The notes under the pieces: model-generated
The model's database searches: none
What the model was told of the DNA's origin: nothing
Seen by the model: the letters and a program-made list of their open reading frames with translations, nothing else
Source of the DNA: Steinernema hermaphroditum
Lineage: Eukaryota > Nematoda > Chromadorea > Rhabditida > Steinernematidae
Assembly (NCBI GenBank): GCA_030435675.1
Contig: CM059624.1
Coordinates: 9,324,769 to 9,388,768 of the forward strand
Direction of reading: 5' to 3'
DNA: 64,000 nucleotides
Shown here: positions 11,590 to 22,784 of the stretch, piece after piece
How the letters are laid out: every line of letters starts with the position of its first letter
Position numbering within the stretch: the stretch's first letter is position 1
Position numbers and translations under genes: made by a program

Positions 11590-13441
11590 AAACTCAGGTA
11601 ATATCGCAGAAGGAGCACGCAGAATAACTGTAATGATGAACTCCAAAGAAAGTACTCCCAGTTGTCATTTCTCAAAAAATTAATGTAGAGCAGAACCGAT
11701 GGGGATCAGAGTAAGACCGTTCTCTGTCGTCCTCCATCTCTAGGAAGAACAATCTCCTTTTCACCAGCACCTAACGAGCGAAACCAATTGATCCGATGTA
11801 GACCGCTCCACTAACACTAGACTAACACTACACGATCTGCCTTTGGCCGAAACCCTTCCGCCTCCGTAGAACTTTCTCCATTCTGCTACCGTATACGATG
11901 GCGTTTCCGACATTCTAACCTGACATTATCTGTCACGTGCATGTCACGCAGGTGCCCAACTCATCCAATCCCGCTAGGACACACGCCTCCTCAGGCAGGA
12001 TCGATGAACTTCAAGAGTGATGCGAGCCGAGGTACTCACATCATTCCGAAGCCACTCGCAGACGGCAGCTACTTCCTGTCGTATCCACTGTGGCCATCGA
12101 TCAGGGAACATACGGTAATCCGCGAAATGCTGTTCAGAGAGAGTCAATCGCATTTCCCAGATTGCTGCGTGGTCCCTGAACGTGCACAGCCTTATCCCAT
12201 ACTCCCTCGTGTGCCGTATTTGGACACTTTTCGAGCACCGCTAGGTACCTCCGGAGAGACATCGCTCGACCTTTTCTACCTTTACGTCAGCGTCTCTGTT
12301 TGGTCGTGACGGAAGATCTCGTCTAATCGTAGCTACACGTCATCCAGTGTCGTAAAAACAGTCTATTTTGAGCTACCGGTGTCGTCACTGCCTGACGGAG
12401 AATCTCGTCATCGTTACCCTTCCAAAGGGATTTCTCCTGAAATAGCAGCCCAGCGATGCCCTCGATGCACTCAGAGAGCGATCGGCGCAGGTGGCTCTTG
12501 ATTAAAGAGTAAATTGGAGGATTAGCTGGAGGTCCGAGCCTATTATCTCCTGAGAAACGAAACGTTGCACCGGTTCCGGGTTGTGCCTTCAATTTAAGGC
12601 ATAATAGAGGTGAATATGAATACAGATCCTTCGCTTCTATGTACACTTCTTCTCCCATCCCACCCCTCTCCTCCCACCTTCTTCTTCGACTGTTCTGGTT
12701 TACGCGATTCCTCCGCAATTCACAATACACCTCGCTAGGGCCTTCCTCGCCCTTCCCGCCCACTCGTCGCCCCCCCCCCCCCCGCGCAGTCCCATTCGCT
12801 GCCAAAGGACTCCCCAAGTGCACCGTCCCTGGCCTTCCTCCCAGGCAACCGCCGTCCTCGTTTGACACTGGCCTCTCATGTTGCGAACCACGATTCAACA
12901 TCAGAAGGCAATGTCACACAAGCCGGTCACCGTTCCTTCCACTTGGCCTTCCTCTGCAGCTCACCAAAGGTCAACGGTGTGACCTTTGTCCACGTGAACT
13001 GCAGATGGTCTTTGATCCCTTCCTCGATGTGGCCGATTGGTGTGTTTATCGCTGCCTCCGCCCGATCGGTCGACGCCTCTTTTGGAATTTCCAAGAGACT
13101 TGAGATTATTCCTTTTGACTCACCGTTTTGGAATCGACGAGGATCATCTGGACGGAAAATGTGACGGCACGATTATGTTTCGAATCTTCGATGATACACT
13201 ATTGTTCATTTGATAATACGGTACTTATACCTTATATCCTTGAGAAGCACAAGTCCCGGAATCTTTGACACCGTTGCATAAAAGGGGACACTTCAGTGCC
13301 TCAAGTGCCTTCACTTATTTCGCATTTTGGGGAAGGCGCATACGAAGGTCCGAAAACGTGCTGAGTGATAAGAGTCGACTTTAGTCATTTTCATCCCTTT
13401 GTGGATATCTCAAAACACTATCTTTCGATAATAACAGAAAG
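11590..13441. other. intergenic stretch without a recognised gene
   Basis: No supported gene. A 14-base C run lies at 12770-12783. The open frames on both strands around 12323-13160 are low-complexity and lack splice support. Confidence 0.45.
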
Positions 13442-13628
13442 CACTCACAAGGGAAGTGTCAAACATGACCCCCGCCGATTTCGCTGAAATTTGGTGCACT
13501 GATAGATCTTGGGGAGAGTAGTAACCGCGCAAAAAATCAGCTGCCCATACCGGGTAGATTTCGAAAAAAATACTTTTAAATTTGCTATTGTGGTTATGTT
13601 GTTCTAATGCAGGAACGTTCAGAACGTA

Positions 13629-13697
13629 CAGGTGGCCGAGGGGTAACACTTCAGAAACACGTATTTTGGTTTCGGGTTCGAATCCCAGTGGACACAG
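13629..13697 (+). other. tRNA-like (SINE-type) module in left arm
   Basis: The segment has an A-box-like stretch, GGCCGAGGGGTAACAC, and the B box GGTTCGAATCC about 35 bases later, as in tRNA genes. The acceptor stem does not pair and the T-stem has only about three good pairs, so it is not a functional tRNA. A mirror copy lies at about 14463-14533 on the minus strand. Confidence 0.5.
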
Positions 13698-14085
13698 TTC
13701 CTTTTATCTTTCCTTTCCTTGTTTCTCTCGGTGTAAATTTCACGTTAGCACAGTTCTCCCGATTCGAAAATGTGTTATTCTTGAAATGCAAAGATGACAG
13801 ATGTCCAAATCGCAGCACTGAAATCCACAGCTCTATAGAAAGCGACCAAACATCAAGATGTGGTGTATCTCAATGTCCTGGGTGTCCTGATCACTTTCTC
13901 AAATTATTAGCGGACGTCGATAACATGATGGCTAAAACTGGTCTCAACATGATTCTTATAGTTGGCATAAAGAGATGATATATGGATACGAAAAAATTGA
14001 TTCGAGATTTTCTCTCTTTTTTTGCGACGCAATGCAGTAAAAGGCAGTTAGATACAAATGATAAAATAAATGAAAAATCACGACT

Positions 14086-14156
14086 CCGGATGGGAATCGA
14101 ACCCGGGTATACCGCCTGTCAGGCAAGACTGTTACCACTGAACTATTGAGACACGG
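14086..14156 (-). other. tRNA-like (SINE-type) module in element interior
   Basis: On the minus strand this reads TAGTTCAGTGGTAACA (D-arm and A-box region), an anticodon-like arm with loop CTGACAG, and CCCGGGTTCGATTCCCA (B box and T-arm). D and T arms look good but the acceptor ends do not pair, so this is a tRNA-derived relic rather than a working gene. Confidence 0.55.
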
Positions 14157-15169
14157 CCGATTCGCCGTCGTTGTCGTACTATTATACGTTTTTACGTAAA
14201 GTTGATCATCTTGATGTCAGTTTTAGTCCCAGTGTAACCGACGGCCGCTAATATTTTGAGAACGTGCTTAGGACACAATGCCTTCATGTTTGGTCACTTT
14301 CTGTAGCGCTGTGGATTTCAGTGTTGAGATTTGGTCATCTGTAATCCTTGCATTTTAAGAAGATTTTGCATTTCAAGAATAACGCATTTTCGAATCGGGA
14401 GAATTGTGAAAACGTAAAATTTACATCGAGAGAAACAAGGAAAGGAAAGATAAAAGGAACTGTGTCCACTGGGATTCGAACCCGAAACCAAAACACGTGG
14501 TTCTGAAGTGTTACCCCTCGTCCCCTGCACGTTCGCAATACGCCTGCATTAGAACAACATAACCACAATAGCAAATTTAAAAGTATTTTTTTCGAAATCT
14601 ACCCGGTATGGGCAGCTGATTTTTTGCGCGGTTACTACTCTCCCCAAGATCTATCAGTGCACCAAATTTCAGCGAAATCGGCGGGGGTCATGTTTGACAC
14701 CTCCCTTGTCAGTGATCAACACAATCATACATACAGGATGTTCATTCAAGCCGCCTGTAATGGACGGCATACAAAGGTTTATCTGCATAACCTGCACCAA
14801 AACCTGGACCACATAGTGAAGGGTGGATAAAGGAAAGGAGAATCGTTTATCACTCATATGACCTTTACAGAACAAGATTTTCCTGTTTTGGGGGTCTTTC
14901 ATGCCCTTTCCTCAGCTGCAGAGTACCGAACTACCTTCAAGCGGAAAAGGCCAGTCGCCCATCGCTGGAACTGCAGATCAAAGTTGCCGTCCCACTTCAG
15001 CGTATCAGTTTCTTCGTTTTTTAACTCTCAGCCTGAACATGCGACATTTCGTTCCTTTCTGTAAGGAACTGTTTTCGAATGTAGTCAGTGTGAGGATGCC
15101 TATGAAGCGTTTATCCATGTGTTCCTTTTTTGCCCATCATTGATTCTTTCGCATTTCAGGTTGCTGTGA

Positions 15170-15806
15170 ATGCCTCTGAACCGCGACGACTGCGTTTCGG
15201 TGAAAACACGCTCCGCGCACTCCTCGTGCATCTGCGCAAGGATCGTCGCCATCCACCCGGTGGTCATCGTTGAAGACGAGGCGGGTCGCTGCGAACTGGA
15301 CGCCCTGCCATCGGATTCCGTCGCCGAGGTCGGCGACCTGTGCTACTTCTTCGTCAAGTGCGGTGTAGAACCTCTCCACTGTCGTCGGCTGACTGTGATT
15401 CCCCCGGAGCTCTTCCCTGTGACACAGTATCAGCTTGCCCTCTTCCGACGAAGCACCGCCAACGGACTGTGAAGTTGTTTACGGGTTGCCTCCTGTTGAA
15501 AACTGTATTCTTGCTCATTAATTGCTGATCTAATATAAGGTTAATGGTTTCAGCGTGTCCACGCCCGGTTCTCAGGGTTCGTTGTGCTCTATGCTTGCTC
15601 CGTTCGAACAACTAACAAGTTGTTTTCCTTCCGAGAAATACTGTTCGATGCGCCGTATTCCCAGCGGGCTGCAAAACTCGCCCGCCGCGCCTCCAAATTT
15701 CCTTTCTCGTAATCCTCAGCTGGCGCGACTCACCCCGTCGAGTCACCGCGGCGATCGTTTGTTTAAAACGTCTTTCTTTTGTTTGATGTCTTCGGCAATC
15801 GATTAA
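15170..15806 (+). CDS. small protein with OB-fold-like N-terminus, tentative
   Basis: A frame of 100 codons opens at 15170, nine bases after a TTTCAG acceptor (possible trans-splice site), and would stop at 15472. A donor inside the last codons (CT then GTGAAG at 15469) joined to GGTTTCAG at 15551-15553 gives exons 15170-15468 and 15554-15806, phase 2, about 183 residues. Residues 20-75 alternate hydrophobic strands with polar turns in a way that suggests an OB fold, as in small single-strand DNA-binding proteins; the C-terminal half is Ser/Pro-rich and disordered. I cannot assign a family, and the one-exon version remains possible. Confidence 0.45.
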
Positions 15807-15874
15807 ATTCGCTATTTATCGATGCAAGGTGCCCGAGGCAGCGACACTAATTTGCCCGCGCGGTTTTGCCTCTT

Positions 15875-17812
15875 ATGTTGTCCCCAAGCGACGCCGCATT
15901 ATCATTTCTTGATATTTCTTCGTCGCCCCCAAGCGCCCTATCAATGTTGCTTCCAGCGAACATCCGATTTGTCGAGGCGATGGACCCGCAGCACAACCAC
16001 GGAAGCTTTATCCCGACATCGTCAGCGGTTGGTTTACTCCTTTGGTGTCGTTGCAATCCGTTTTAGAGGATCTCCGATCGGGCGATGAGAGGACTCAGCA
16101 TTCCGGGAGGCTCAGAGCGCAGGAACGAACTCTACGCAGAAAATCCGTTCCACAAGGAGAACAACCCGCAGGTAGGTCGGGCAGGACGGGGGTTGGAGTA
16201 CTGTGTGCATTCAGGGATTCGTCAAGCTTTGTTCGGCCGACAACAAGCTGTGCCGCGAATTGTACTCGGAGAAGTGGGACTCTGTCGACTTCAGGAAGTT
16301 CAATGAAGAGAAGCTGATGGGATACCCTCGACTGCCTGGAGAGAAGGAGTGAGGAGAAAACGCGTTCTCCCGTGGAAATCACTTCCATTTAGGACCCAGA
16401 CGACCGTAGCCGGATTCATCGACCGATTCGTCCGGAAGGATCTGCCTCCTATCAACCCTGACCACGTGAGTCATCTCCTTCCTCTCCAAACACTAAAGGG
16501 ACCGCTTTAAGTTGGTGCTGACGAGTGGACTCACTTCGGCTTTCGATGCGCTCGGCCACGTTCTTCTGAATCCCGGCGAAGTAATCCTCTCCCCCGCTCC
16601 TTTCTACTACCGTTTCCCGAACGACTTCGGCGATCGGTCGCTCGCCTCCGTCGAGGCCGTCGATTGCATCAACGAGGAGACGGGCACCGTCGAACTCGAC
16701 GTCGACCGTTTCCAATCTGCCTACGAGAGACTGCTGGAAACCGTGTGAATCCACTCTGCTTTGGAAACTGGACTACGGGCTTTTGTAGGGTCGAAGAGCG
16801 AAGGTTGTGATCTTGACGAATCCACGCAACCCTGACGGTGGATACCACTCACTCGAGGAAATCAAACCGATCGCAGAATGGGCCTTTCGGTGAGTACCAT
16901 CGTTGTCGACAGCATAGAACTCCACGTTTTCAGGCACAACATGTTCGTGATTTTCAACGAAATATATCTCTTGTCCATCTACAACGAAGATAAGGAGTCG
17001 CCCTTCCAGTCCGTCCATTGCATTTTCTCCGACTTGGATTCCGAGCGCTTCATATGGCTCTGGGGTACAGCTAAAGTAGGACAGGAGCTTCTTTCTTCCT
17101 TACAGTCATAATTCAACTTTAGGATCTGTGCATTCCCGGTCTCCGTTTCGGCGTTGTTTACACCGAAAACGCCGACATCCGTGCTGCGCTCACGAAAATA
17201 GCGATGTTTCAAGTGCCAAATGCATTGACCCAGTTCGTTGTTCGTCGCATGTTGAGTGATTACGGTACCGATACAACACTCTCCGCTGTCAAACTTGATT
17301 CCTCTTCAGAGTGGTACGAGAAGACTTTCCGCCCTGAAAACGAGAAACGCCTGCAGAAGTGCAGCAGCTTTGTAGTGGAGTACTTGACTGCCATCGGAGT
17401 TCGGTGCATGCCGGTGAGAGCCGGGTTCTTCATTTTCGCTGACTTTGCACAGGTACCGTATCCCGTCTCTCTTGTCTTGTAGTGATGCAAAGCTTAGTTC
17501 CTGGATGAGCCAACATTCGAAGCGGAGGAGCGTTTAAACCGCCGTTTCGAGGCGCAAAGAGTCTTGATTGTTCCAGGAAACACTTGCAAGGCGTCGAAAC
17601 CAGGATGGTTCCGAATCGTATTCACTCTGAGGGATATGGACGAACTGGCACTCGGTAGACAAACTTGCACTAAAGCGCTAGATTAATAACCACCGACGTT
17701 TTTAGGACTCGAGAGGATTTGTAAAGCGCTTGAAATTCAACCGCCTGCTCTGGACGGCGACTTCCGGATCTTCATCGAGGGAAAGACCGATGGGGTCTCC
17801 AACGGGCTTTGA
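15875..17812 (+). CDS. ACCS-like PLP enzyme (aminotransferase class I/II fold)
   Basis: Eleven exons join in phase: 15875-16027, 16067-16171, 16215-16348, 16393-16465, 16512-16742, 16789-16889, 16934-17075, 17123-17264, 17310-17452, 17498-17654, 17706-17812 (495 residues). The protein matches the 1-aminocyclopropane-1-carboxylate synthase-like (ACCS) family along its length: NPQGFVKL near the N-terminus, TSGLTSAFDAL (cofactor phosphate loop), NPRNPDGG, the Schiff-base Lys313 in GTAKDLCIPGLRFG, and the carboxylate-binding Arg447 in GWFR. Animal members are cytosolic, and the human one is not known to make ACC. The motif normally reading DEIY is NEIY here (Asn274), so the aspartate that holds the pyridine nitrogen is missing. 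The 45-nt intron at 17265 is a multiple of three without a stop, so retention would keep the frame. Confidence 0.88.
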
Positions 17813-17856
17813 AGACCGATAGGAAGACACGGGTTCATAATGACTTCTTTATTCAT

Positions 17857-18608
17857 TCAGGGCTTAGCCACATTGGCGGCAAAATGCCCCATTACATTGC
17901 CAGCGGGATCATAATTGGCGACAATAAAATACATGCCACTGCTGGCTTTCGCGATTCCGACGCCGACTCGTTTCGAATCCTTCCAAACGAGCTAAAGAAT
18001 CCCACTCCACGTGTGTTTCAAAGAGCGAGGTTACCTGGGTGAAGTGTCCGGTCCCGGCGGCGAAAGTTGCGGACTGGTAGTTGTACTTCTGTACCTCGTC
18101 GTACCACATTTTGACGGCGTTTACGTCTAAAGGACTCCATCTTGAAAGGAAGGATTGGTGGAAACCTACTCGACAGAGGGTATCCGGCGGCAATGTTCTC
18201 ACCGTACTTATTGTTGAGCCTGTGCTTCATCACGTTCAACTTTGCGAGATTCTCAGCCCATTCCTGAGCAAACCTGAAGGCACGCAATAAGTTAGGCTCT
18301 CTTAGGTTCTCTAACTTGTTGAGGTGATTGTCGAGTGACAGGGGTTCTGCGCCGTGCTTCTTACGGCAGTCGTTGGAATCCTTCAAGTGCTGAAAGCAAA
18401 GAAACGCAATAGAACGGGCATAATCTCTCGTGGCACGTTCAACCTTGGCGCGAAACTTTTCGAAATTGAAGTTGGCGTCCATAGCGACCGGTCCCTGAAC
18501 CCCGAGTGGCCCAAAGCAACTCACCTGCAGTCTGTACTGCTCCAGGTTAACGTCTGGCGTCACGTCGCCGGATGTCTCCTTTGGTGGCGTCGACTTCGAG
18601 TTCCCCAT
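17857..18608 (-). CDS. GAPR-1-like CAP (SCP/TAPS) protein, probably myristoylated
   Basis: Minus-strand exons: 18444-18608, 18316-18389, 18170-18273, 18035-18126, 17857-17991 (about 189 residues). I chose the start at 18608 because it gives MGNSKS, an N-myristoylation motif like that of mammalian GAPR-1 (GLIPR2), which sits on the cytosolic face of Golgi membranes; an upstream in-frame Met adds five residues. CAP signatures are visible: NDCRKKHG, FAQEWAENLA, HRLNNKYGENIA, the CAP1 box GHFTQLVWKDS and the CAP2-like YFIVANYDPAGN. There is no signal peptide, unlike secreted nematode ASP/VAL proteins. A 30-nt in-frame segment at 18495-18524 has good GTGAGT and TTCAG ends and may be an intron. Confidence 0.85.
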
Positions 18609-18639
18609 GCTGGCTGCCTTCAAATGGACGCCCTTCGCT

Positions 18640-20001
18640 TATCGGGCTTATAACGGCTTTCTGCCTGCCGTAAATGCCACAAAAACTGTCTTCGAAAGCG
18701 ATCGCTCGGGCGATGCCTTGTGATTCACTATTCTATGATGATGTATAATCAATTGTTTAGAGCTTTTGTTCGCAAGCTGATATTTGCTTTGAAGAGAGCG
18801 ATCGTATTTATGTGTTTGCAGAGGAAAAAGAACGACGAAGCTCCTAAACATGATTCATATTTCGAAAAGGCGATTCTTCTGACCTACGACAGTACCAGCA
18901 GCGGTGGGGAAGACTCGAGGAAACAGGAGCCTCTCACTAAGGTTGTGTGGAAATGCGCCATGTGTCGGTCTGTGAGATAAGGAAGTTCAACCCATTCAAG
19001 AAAACGAGTCGTTCTGTAAAAAACGCCGAAGACGATCGTGCATTGACCTTTTCTCAAAAATCGCAATTTCTAAGACTTGATGTAGAGTTAAAGAGAAAAA
19101 AAATCGATTTAAAGAGAAAATTTCTGGAGATGCTTCTGCCTTCTCTTAAATTCTCATAAAAAAAAAGCCTAAGCTTGATGTTTGGATGGGGTTGGGATAC
19201 TCTAACATCTGGCATTTTCGGTGTTCCATAGTGTGTTCCATAGAGTATGAGTTATTGGCGTTGATACTGCACTCACTGCTCGCACAGCTTTGATCTTGAC
19301 GAGCAGGTGAAGATAAACGAACGTTCTCTACTGGTTCAAGGAACATATAACAACACAGCTTTGAGTCTTGTTTGCAGAGTTAAACATCGATATGAATAGC
19401 TTTCGGAGTGCATTTGTAATTAGATGGCCGTAAGAAATGGATGGCTTGAAAACGGCTAGAAGAGCAACGCATGCGCAGTGCATAGATGAATTAAGCTACC
19501 AGTAAGGCTCCGTAAGACTTCTGACCTAATAGGGCTTTGTAGAATCGCTTAAATGCTCTAGCTATCTGTACTCAGTCGGAGCCTGTCCTGCCAAGCTTTG
19601 TCATTAAAAGACGTGAAAGATGCTGAGAAAATATCGAGAGCCATGCCTATTTTCTGATGAAGTTGAAAAGAAGTTGGAACTGCTGGCGTCACTTTCAGAT
19701 GGGCGAGGGATGGACGAAATGGGTCCTTTCAGCAATGTTCCATCCCTCCACAATATATCATCTTATGATGCTTGTATGGATAGGATCGTGCAATAGATCC
19801 CCTTTCCCCTTCACATCCTCACACCAGATTACGGTATATACATCAGGAAGGCCTTGTTCACATCGGCCTCATAGAGAATGTATACTTTATTAGGATGCGC
19901 TCATTAGTTTTCAAAGGAAGTGCCTAGAAGCTGCTAGTGGATCGAACTTTGGAGATTTCGACGGGTGCCTCGCAGCCACAGCTGAAGTAGGCCTTTTCTA
20001 T
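18640..20001. other. intergenic stretch without a recognised gene
   Basis: Short open frames near 18720-19160 are not supported by family resemblance or splicing. The sequence is AT-rich with no obvious repeats. Confidence 0.45.
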
Positions 20002-20533
20002 CTAAAGTGAATCATGCGCCGTCGAAGGTGTGCCTAGGCTCACAGTGGGGCTGAAAGAAACGGCCTTCGTCGTGAAGTCTTTGAGCGCCGCGCATTCATT
20101 GGCGGCGTTCACAAAGACGAATTCGTTGGCGAAAAACTTATTGAACTTTCTAAAAAGAGGTTACGGTAAGTGTCGGGAGGGCGGTTCCCACAGTGGTTCC
20201 GACTTGTATTCCCCGAAGGAGGACAACTTCACTTGGGTGAAGGCTTCCAGAAGAACGACCTAGAGGAACACGTTAGGCCGTTTAGGGCTGCGCCCACCTC
20301 CTGCTTCAGTCTCTCAGCGTTGAGCCTGACGGTGTCGTCGGAGTAGGGCTCCTTCGTGATCACGGAGATTTTGACCGTTTTGCAGTTCTCGTTGAAGTAG
20401 CTGACGAAGTTCTTAGCGACGCTGCAAAGGAGCCTTTGGGGATGAGTCTCAGTTCGGGCACCGACTGAACGGCTTCGTCGTGGGAGTTCTCGTGCTGCGG
20501 TTTCTCGTCAGGCTTGCTCGAGGAAGGCGCCAT
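20002..20533 (-). CDS. small hypothetical protein, four exons
   Basis: Minus-strand exons 20462-20533, 20298-20411, 20192-20259 and 20002-20149 join in phase to give about 133 residues. The N-terminus is hydrophilic (MAPSSSKPDEKPQHENSHDE), with no signal peptide or membrane segment. The rest reads as an alpha/beta stretch including NENCKTVKISVITKEPYSDD and FFANEFVFVNAANECAAL. Introns are 50, 38 and 42 nt; the last contains a TACCGTA motif. An in-frame Met lies four codons upstream (20545). I do not recognise the family. Consistent phases over three introns are the main support. Confidence 0.5.
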
Positions 20534-20545
20534 CGTCGATGTCAT

Positions 20546-22178
20546 TGTGAGGGTCCGCGTGTTGGTGGGCGGCTGACAGCCCTAACGATCAGTGGAAGTG
20601 ACACTTTGGCACCGAAACTGGAAACCCACGAAGACGGTCCAAAAATAGAGTGCGGAGGCGACGAAGACGTTTCGGAGAGAAGCCATTGGGGAGGCAGTGG
20701 AGGCGCCAGGTGGGGAACTGACCACCCGGAGGGTTTAAAAGGCGTCCTCCGGTCATTTCCTTATGTCTTTCCGAGGCGTGACGAATGAGTTCGTACCACG
20801 TGTGGGAACGGCTTCTCCGCTTTCCACTTTTTGCGTCCTCGGCGCCTCGACGACGTCCCGAGATGTTTTTGACAGATCTACACGCGAAGACGTCGCCTCG
20901 CATTAGGGCACCGGGAGTCGAGGCGCCGGGGGCGTCCCCGACCCGAATCGCAACATTTCGTCTGCAGAGCCTCAAGCACTCACTCCTCCACTCAGGCTCT
21001 CCATTACAAGGGCGCCCCAAAAAGTCGTCGGCTAATTGCGCAATGCACTTTCGAACGAAGGTGGCGTGATTCTGCGCGAGGTCGCGCGCTGCTCGACGGC
21101 GTGAGGAAGAAGAGGAGAGTTTCTGGGTTACTCTGATAGTCGACGCCAAAAAAGCGTGAATTCGGGATACAAAAGCGGGAGACACAAAGGACGCGCAGGA
21201 AAGGGCACTCGAGGGACAAGTTTTATGTCCTCGCGTCTCGTGCCTTTTCTGATCTTCTATTTTTGGTCTTCCTCACTATTCTGGGAGTTTTTCAACAAAG
21301 CACCACGTTGCAAATCCCCAAAATCCAATTAAAATGTTTTCGGTAGAACTTGTGACACCCGTCTTTTCGCATCGCCTAAGAGGTTCGGAAATATTCCGTG
21401 ACGAAGTCATCTGAGAACAATGCCTTTTACGTAACATTTTGTATGGACAAGGGGATTTGCCGTTCGCGGGCTTCGCAATCTTGCGCCACTACGTTTTTCC
21501 GCTCTTCTAGAACTTTCCATCGTCTGCTTCTCTGTGCGTCAGCATGTCTGCACGGAAGCCATTTCTACGGTAACTACGGGGAAGCGGTGGGTCTGATCAC
21601 TGATAAGGGCTTACTTTTGCTTCTGGCGCTTTCCCAATGCGAAACCTTCTCACAACAAAGTTGCTTTGCTTTAAACCGGCAAAGGCAGAGAACGTCAAGG
21701 TCTGAATCATGGATGTCATGTGAAGGGTGGCGTGGACCGATATCCACTGTGGCGCCTTGTGGACTGTTTCACTGTTGGACAATCAGTGTAACCTATCATT
21801 TCTACTGTACTTTCTGTTTTCGCGTGACTTTCCGAGATACACCAAAGACCCGCCCCCATATCACACAGTAAGATCCATAGATGCATTTAATAGATGCGCA
21901 GCCCTTCCAAAGCGCCCGCAGCTCCCTACCAACGTGCCCTCAACCTCCAGAGGGCACACGAGAGAGAACATGCTCCTTCCCCCTTCATGAAGCTTTGATT
22001 ACAGTAGCAACGAGTATGTGCTCGTCGGTACTGCGAATGAAAACTGGGTCCGAAGAGGTCAGATCAGAAAGATTCGGTATTTTGGAGAGAACATCACGCC
22101 ACCTCCCAACAACAACAACAATTTGACCTTCGCAGCGCCGATTTTTTATTGACCGTTAAACTGTTTCCTGTCTGTGTT
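20546..22178. other. intergenic stretch without a recognised gene
   Basis: 20560-21240 is GC-rich with long chance frames on both strands and may hold the promoter of the minus-strand gene just below. 21240-22180 has no supported coding sequence; an AACAACAACAACA run lies at 22110. Confidence 0.4.
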
Positions 22179-22415
22179 TTATTCTTCGGGCTTAGGCGCT
22201 GTCAAAACGATCTCGAGTCCAAACGCATTCCAAAACACCGCTATCAAACCATAACATCGTGCATCGGCGTTCTTTGTGTTCTGCAGAACCGTCTCCGCCT
22301 TCCTTTCCAAAGCTTCATATTCTGACCGGTGACGCATGCCCAAGTGTCCGAAACTGGTCCCTGCTTTGTATCCGACCTGTGCCGTCTTTTGTTTCCGCGG
22401 TGCATTAGTGTCCAT
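22179..22415 (-). CDS. small hypothetical protein, 78 residues
   Basis: A single-exon frame starts at 22415 (MDTNAPRKQKTAQVGYKAG) and ends in a TAA that overlaps an AATAAA signal, a typical compact nematode 3' end. The protein is basic at the N-terminus, has a charged helix (residues about 30-50) and a hydrophobic stretch, CYGLIAVFWNAFGLEIVL, near the C-terminus that could be a short membrane anchor or buried helix. An open frame continues upstream, so a longer N-terminus or an upstream exon cannot be excluded. Family unknown. Confidence 0.4.
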   Translation of the reverse strand: MDTNAPRKQKTAQVGYKAGTSFGHLGMRHRSEYEALERKAETVLQNTKNADARCYGLIAVFWNAFGLEIVLTAPKPEE

Positions 22416-22784
22416 TGAAGGCGCACAAAGGGCGGGATTCCTCGGAATACGCGAATCTCCTCTGCGGCGCCTTTCAGCACCACCGCTCGCTCGCGCCGCA
22501 GGTATGCAAATGCAGACGCCGCTGTCTGCAGACGTCTCGCGCGTTTCCCGCCTTCTTTTCTCTTCACGCGACTTCGGAATGCGCCAAGTACCTGACCCTC
22601 CCACTTCCGAATTACGTAACTTTCCTCGTGCTCGTCTTTTCTGCCCACCTATTCACCTCAAAAACCCTCAGAACGATGGGTATCACTTTGATTGACTGAC
22701 GTAGTAGCGCCTCGTGGCTTTGAATTGATGTCACACGTTGTTTTCTCGGCTCATCTTTATTTTTTCAGCTTCTGACATCTTCCG

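Larger units (their letters stand above)
13442..14713. mobile_element. 1.27-kb foldback element with tRNA-like modules
   Basis: Arms of about 415 bases (13442-13857 and 14301-14713) are inverted copies at an estimated 85-90 percent identity by eye. Each arm carries a tRNA-like segment, with an A-box-like GGCCGAGGGGTAACAC and a B-box-like GGTTCGAATCC. The 440-base interior carries a different tRNA-like segment on the minus strand (14086-14156). No transposase is present. The structure suggests a non-autonomous element that picked up, or evolved from, tRNA-derived SINE sequence. Confidence 0.7.

Noticed and set aside
12323..13103. Frames of 150-190 codons on both strands around a poly-C run
   Set aside because: Low-complexity composition and no family pattern; the C run at 12770 would slip in a coding sequence.
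18720..18980. 86-codon frame with a basic hydrophobic start and a CAMC motif
   Set aside because: AT-rich, no clear acceptor or donor, and no recognisable domain.
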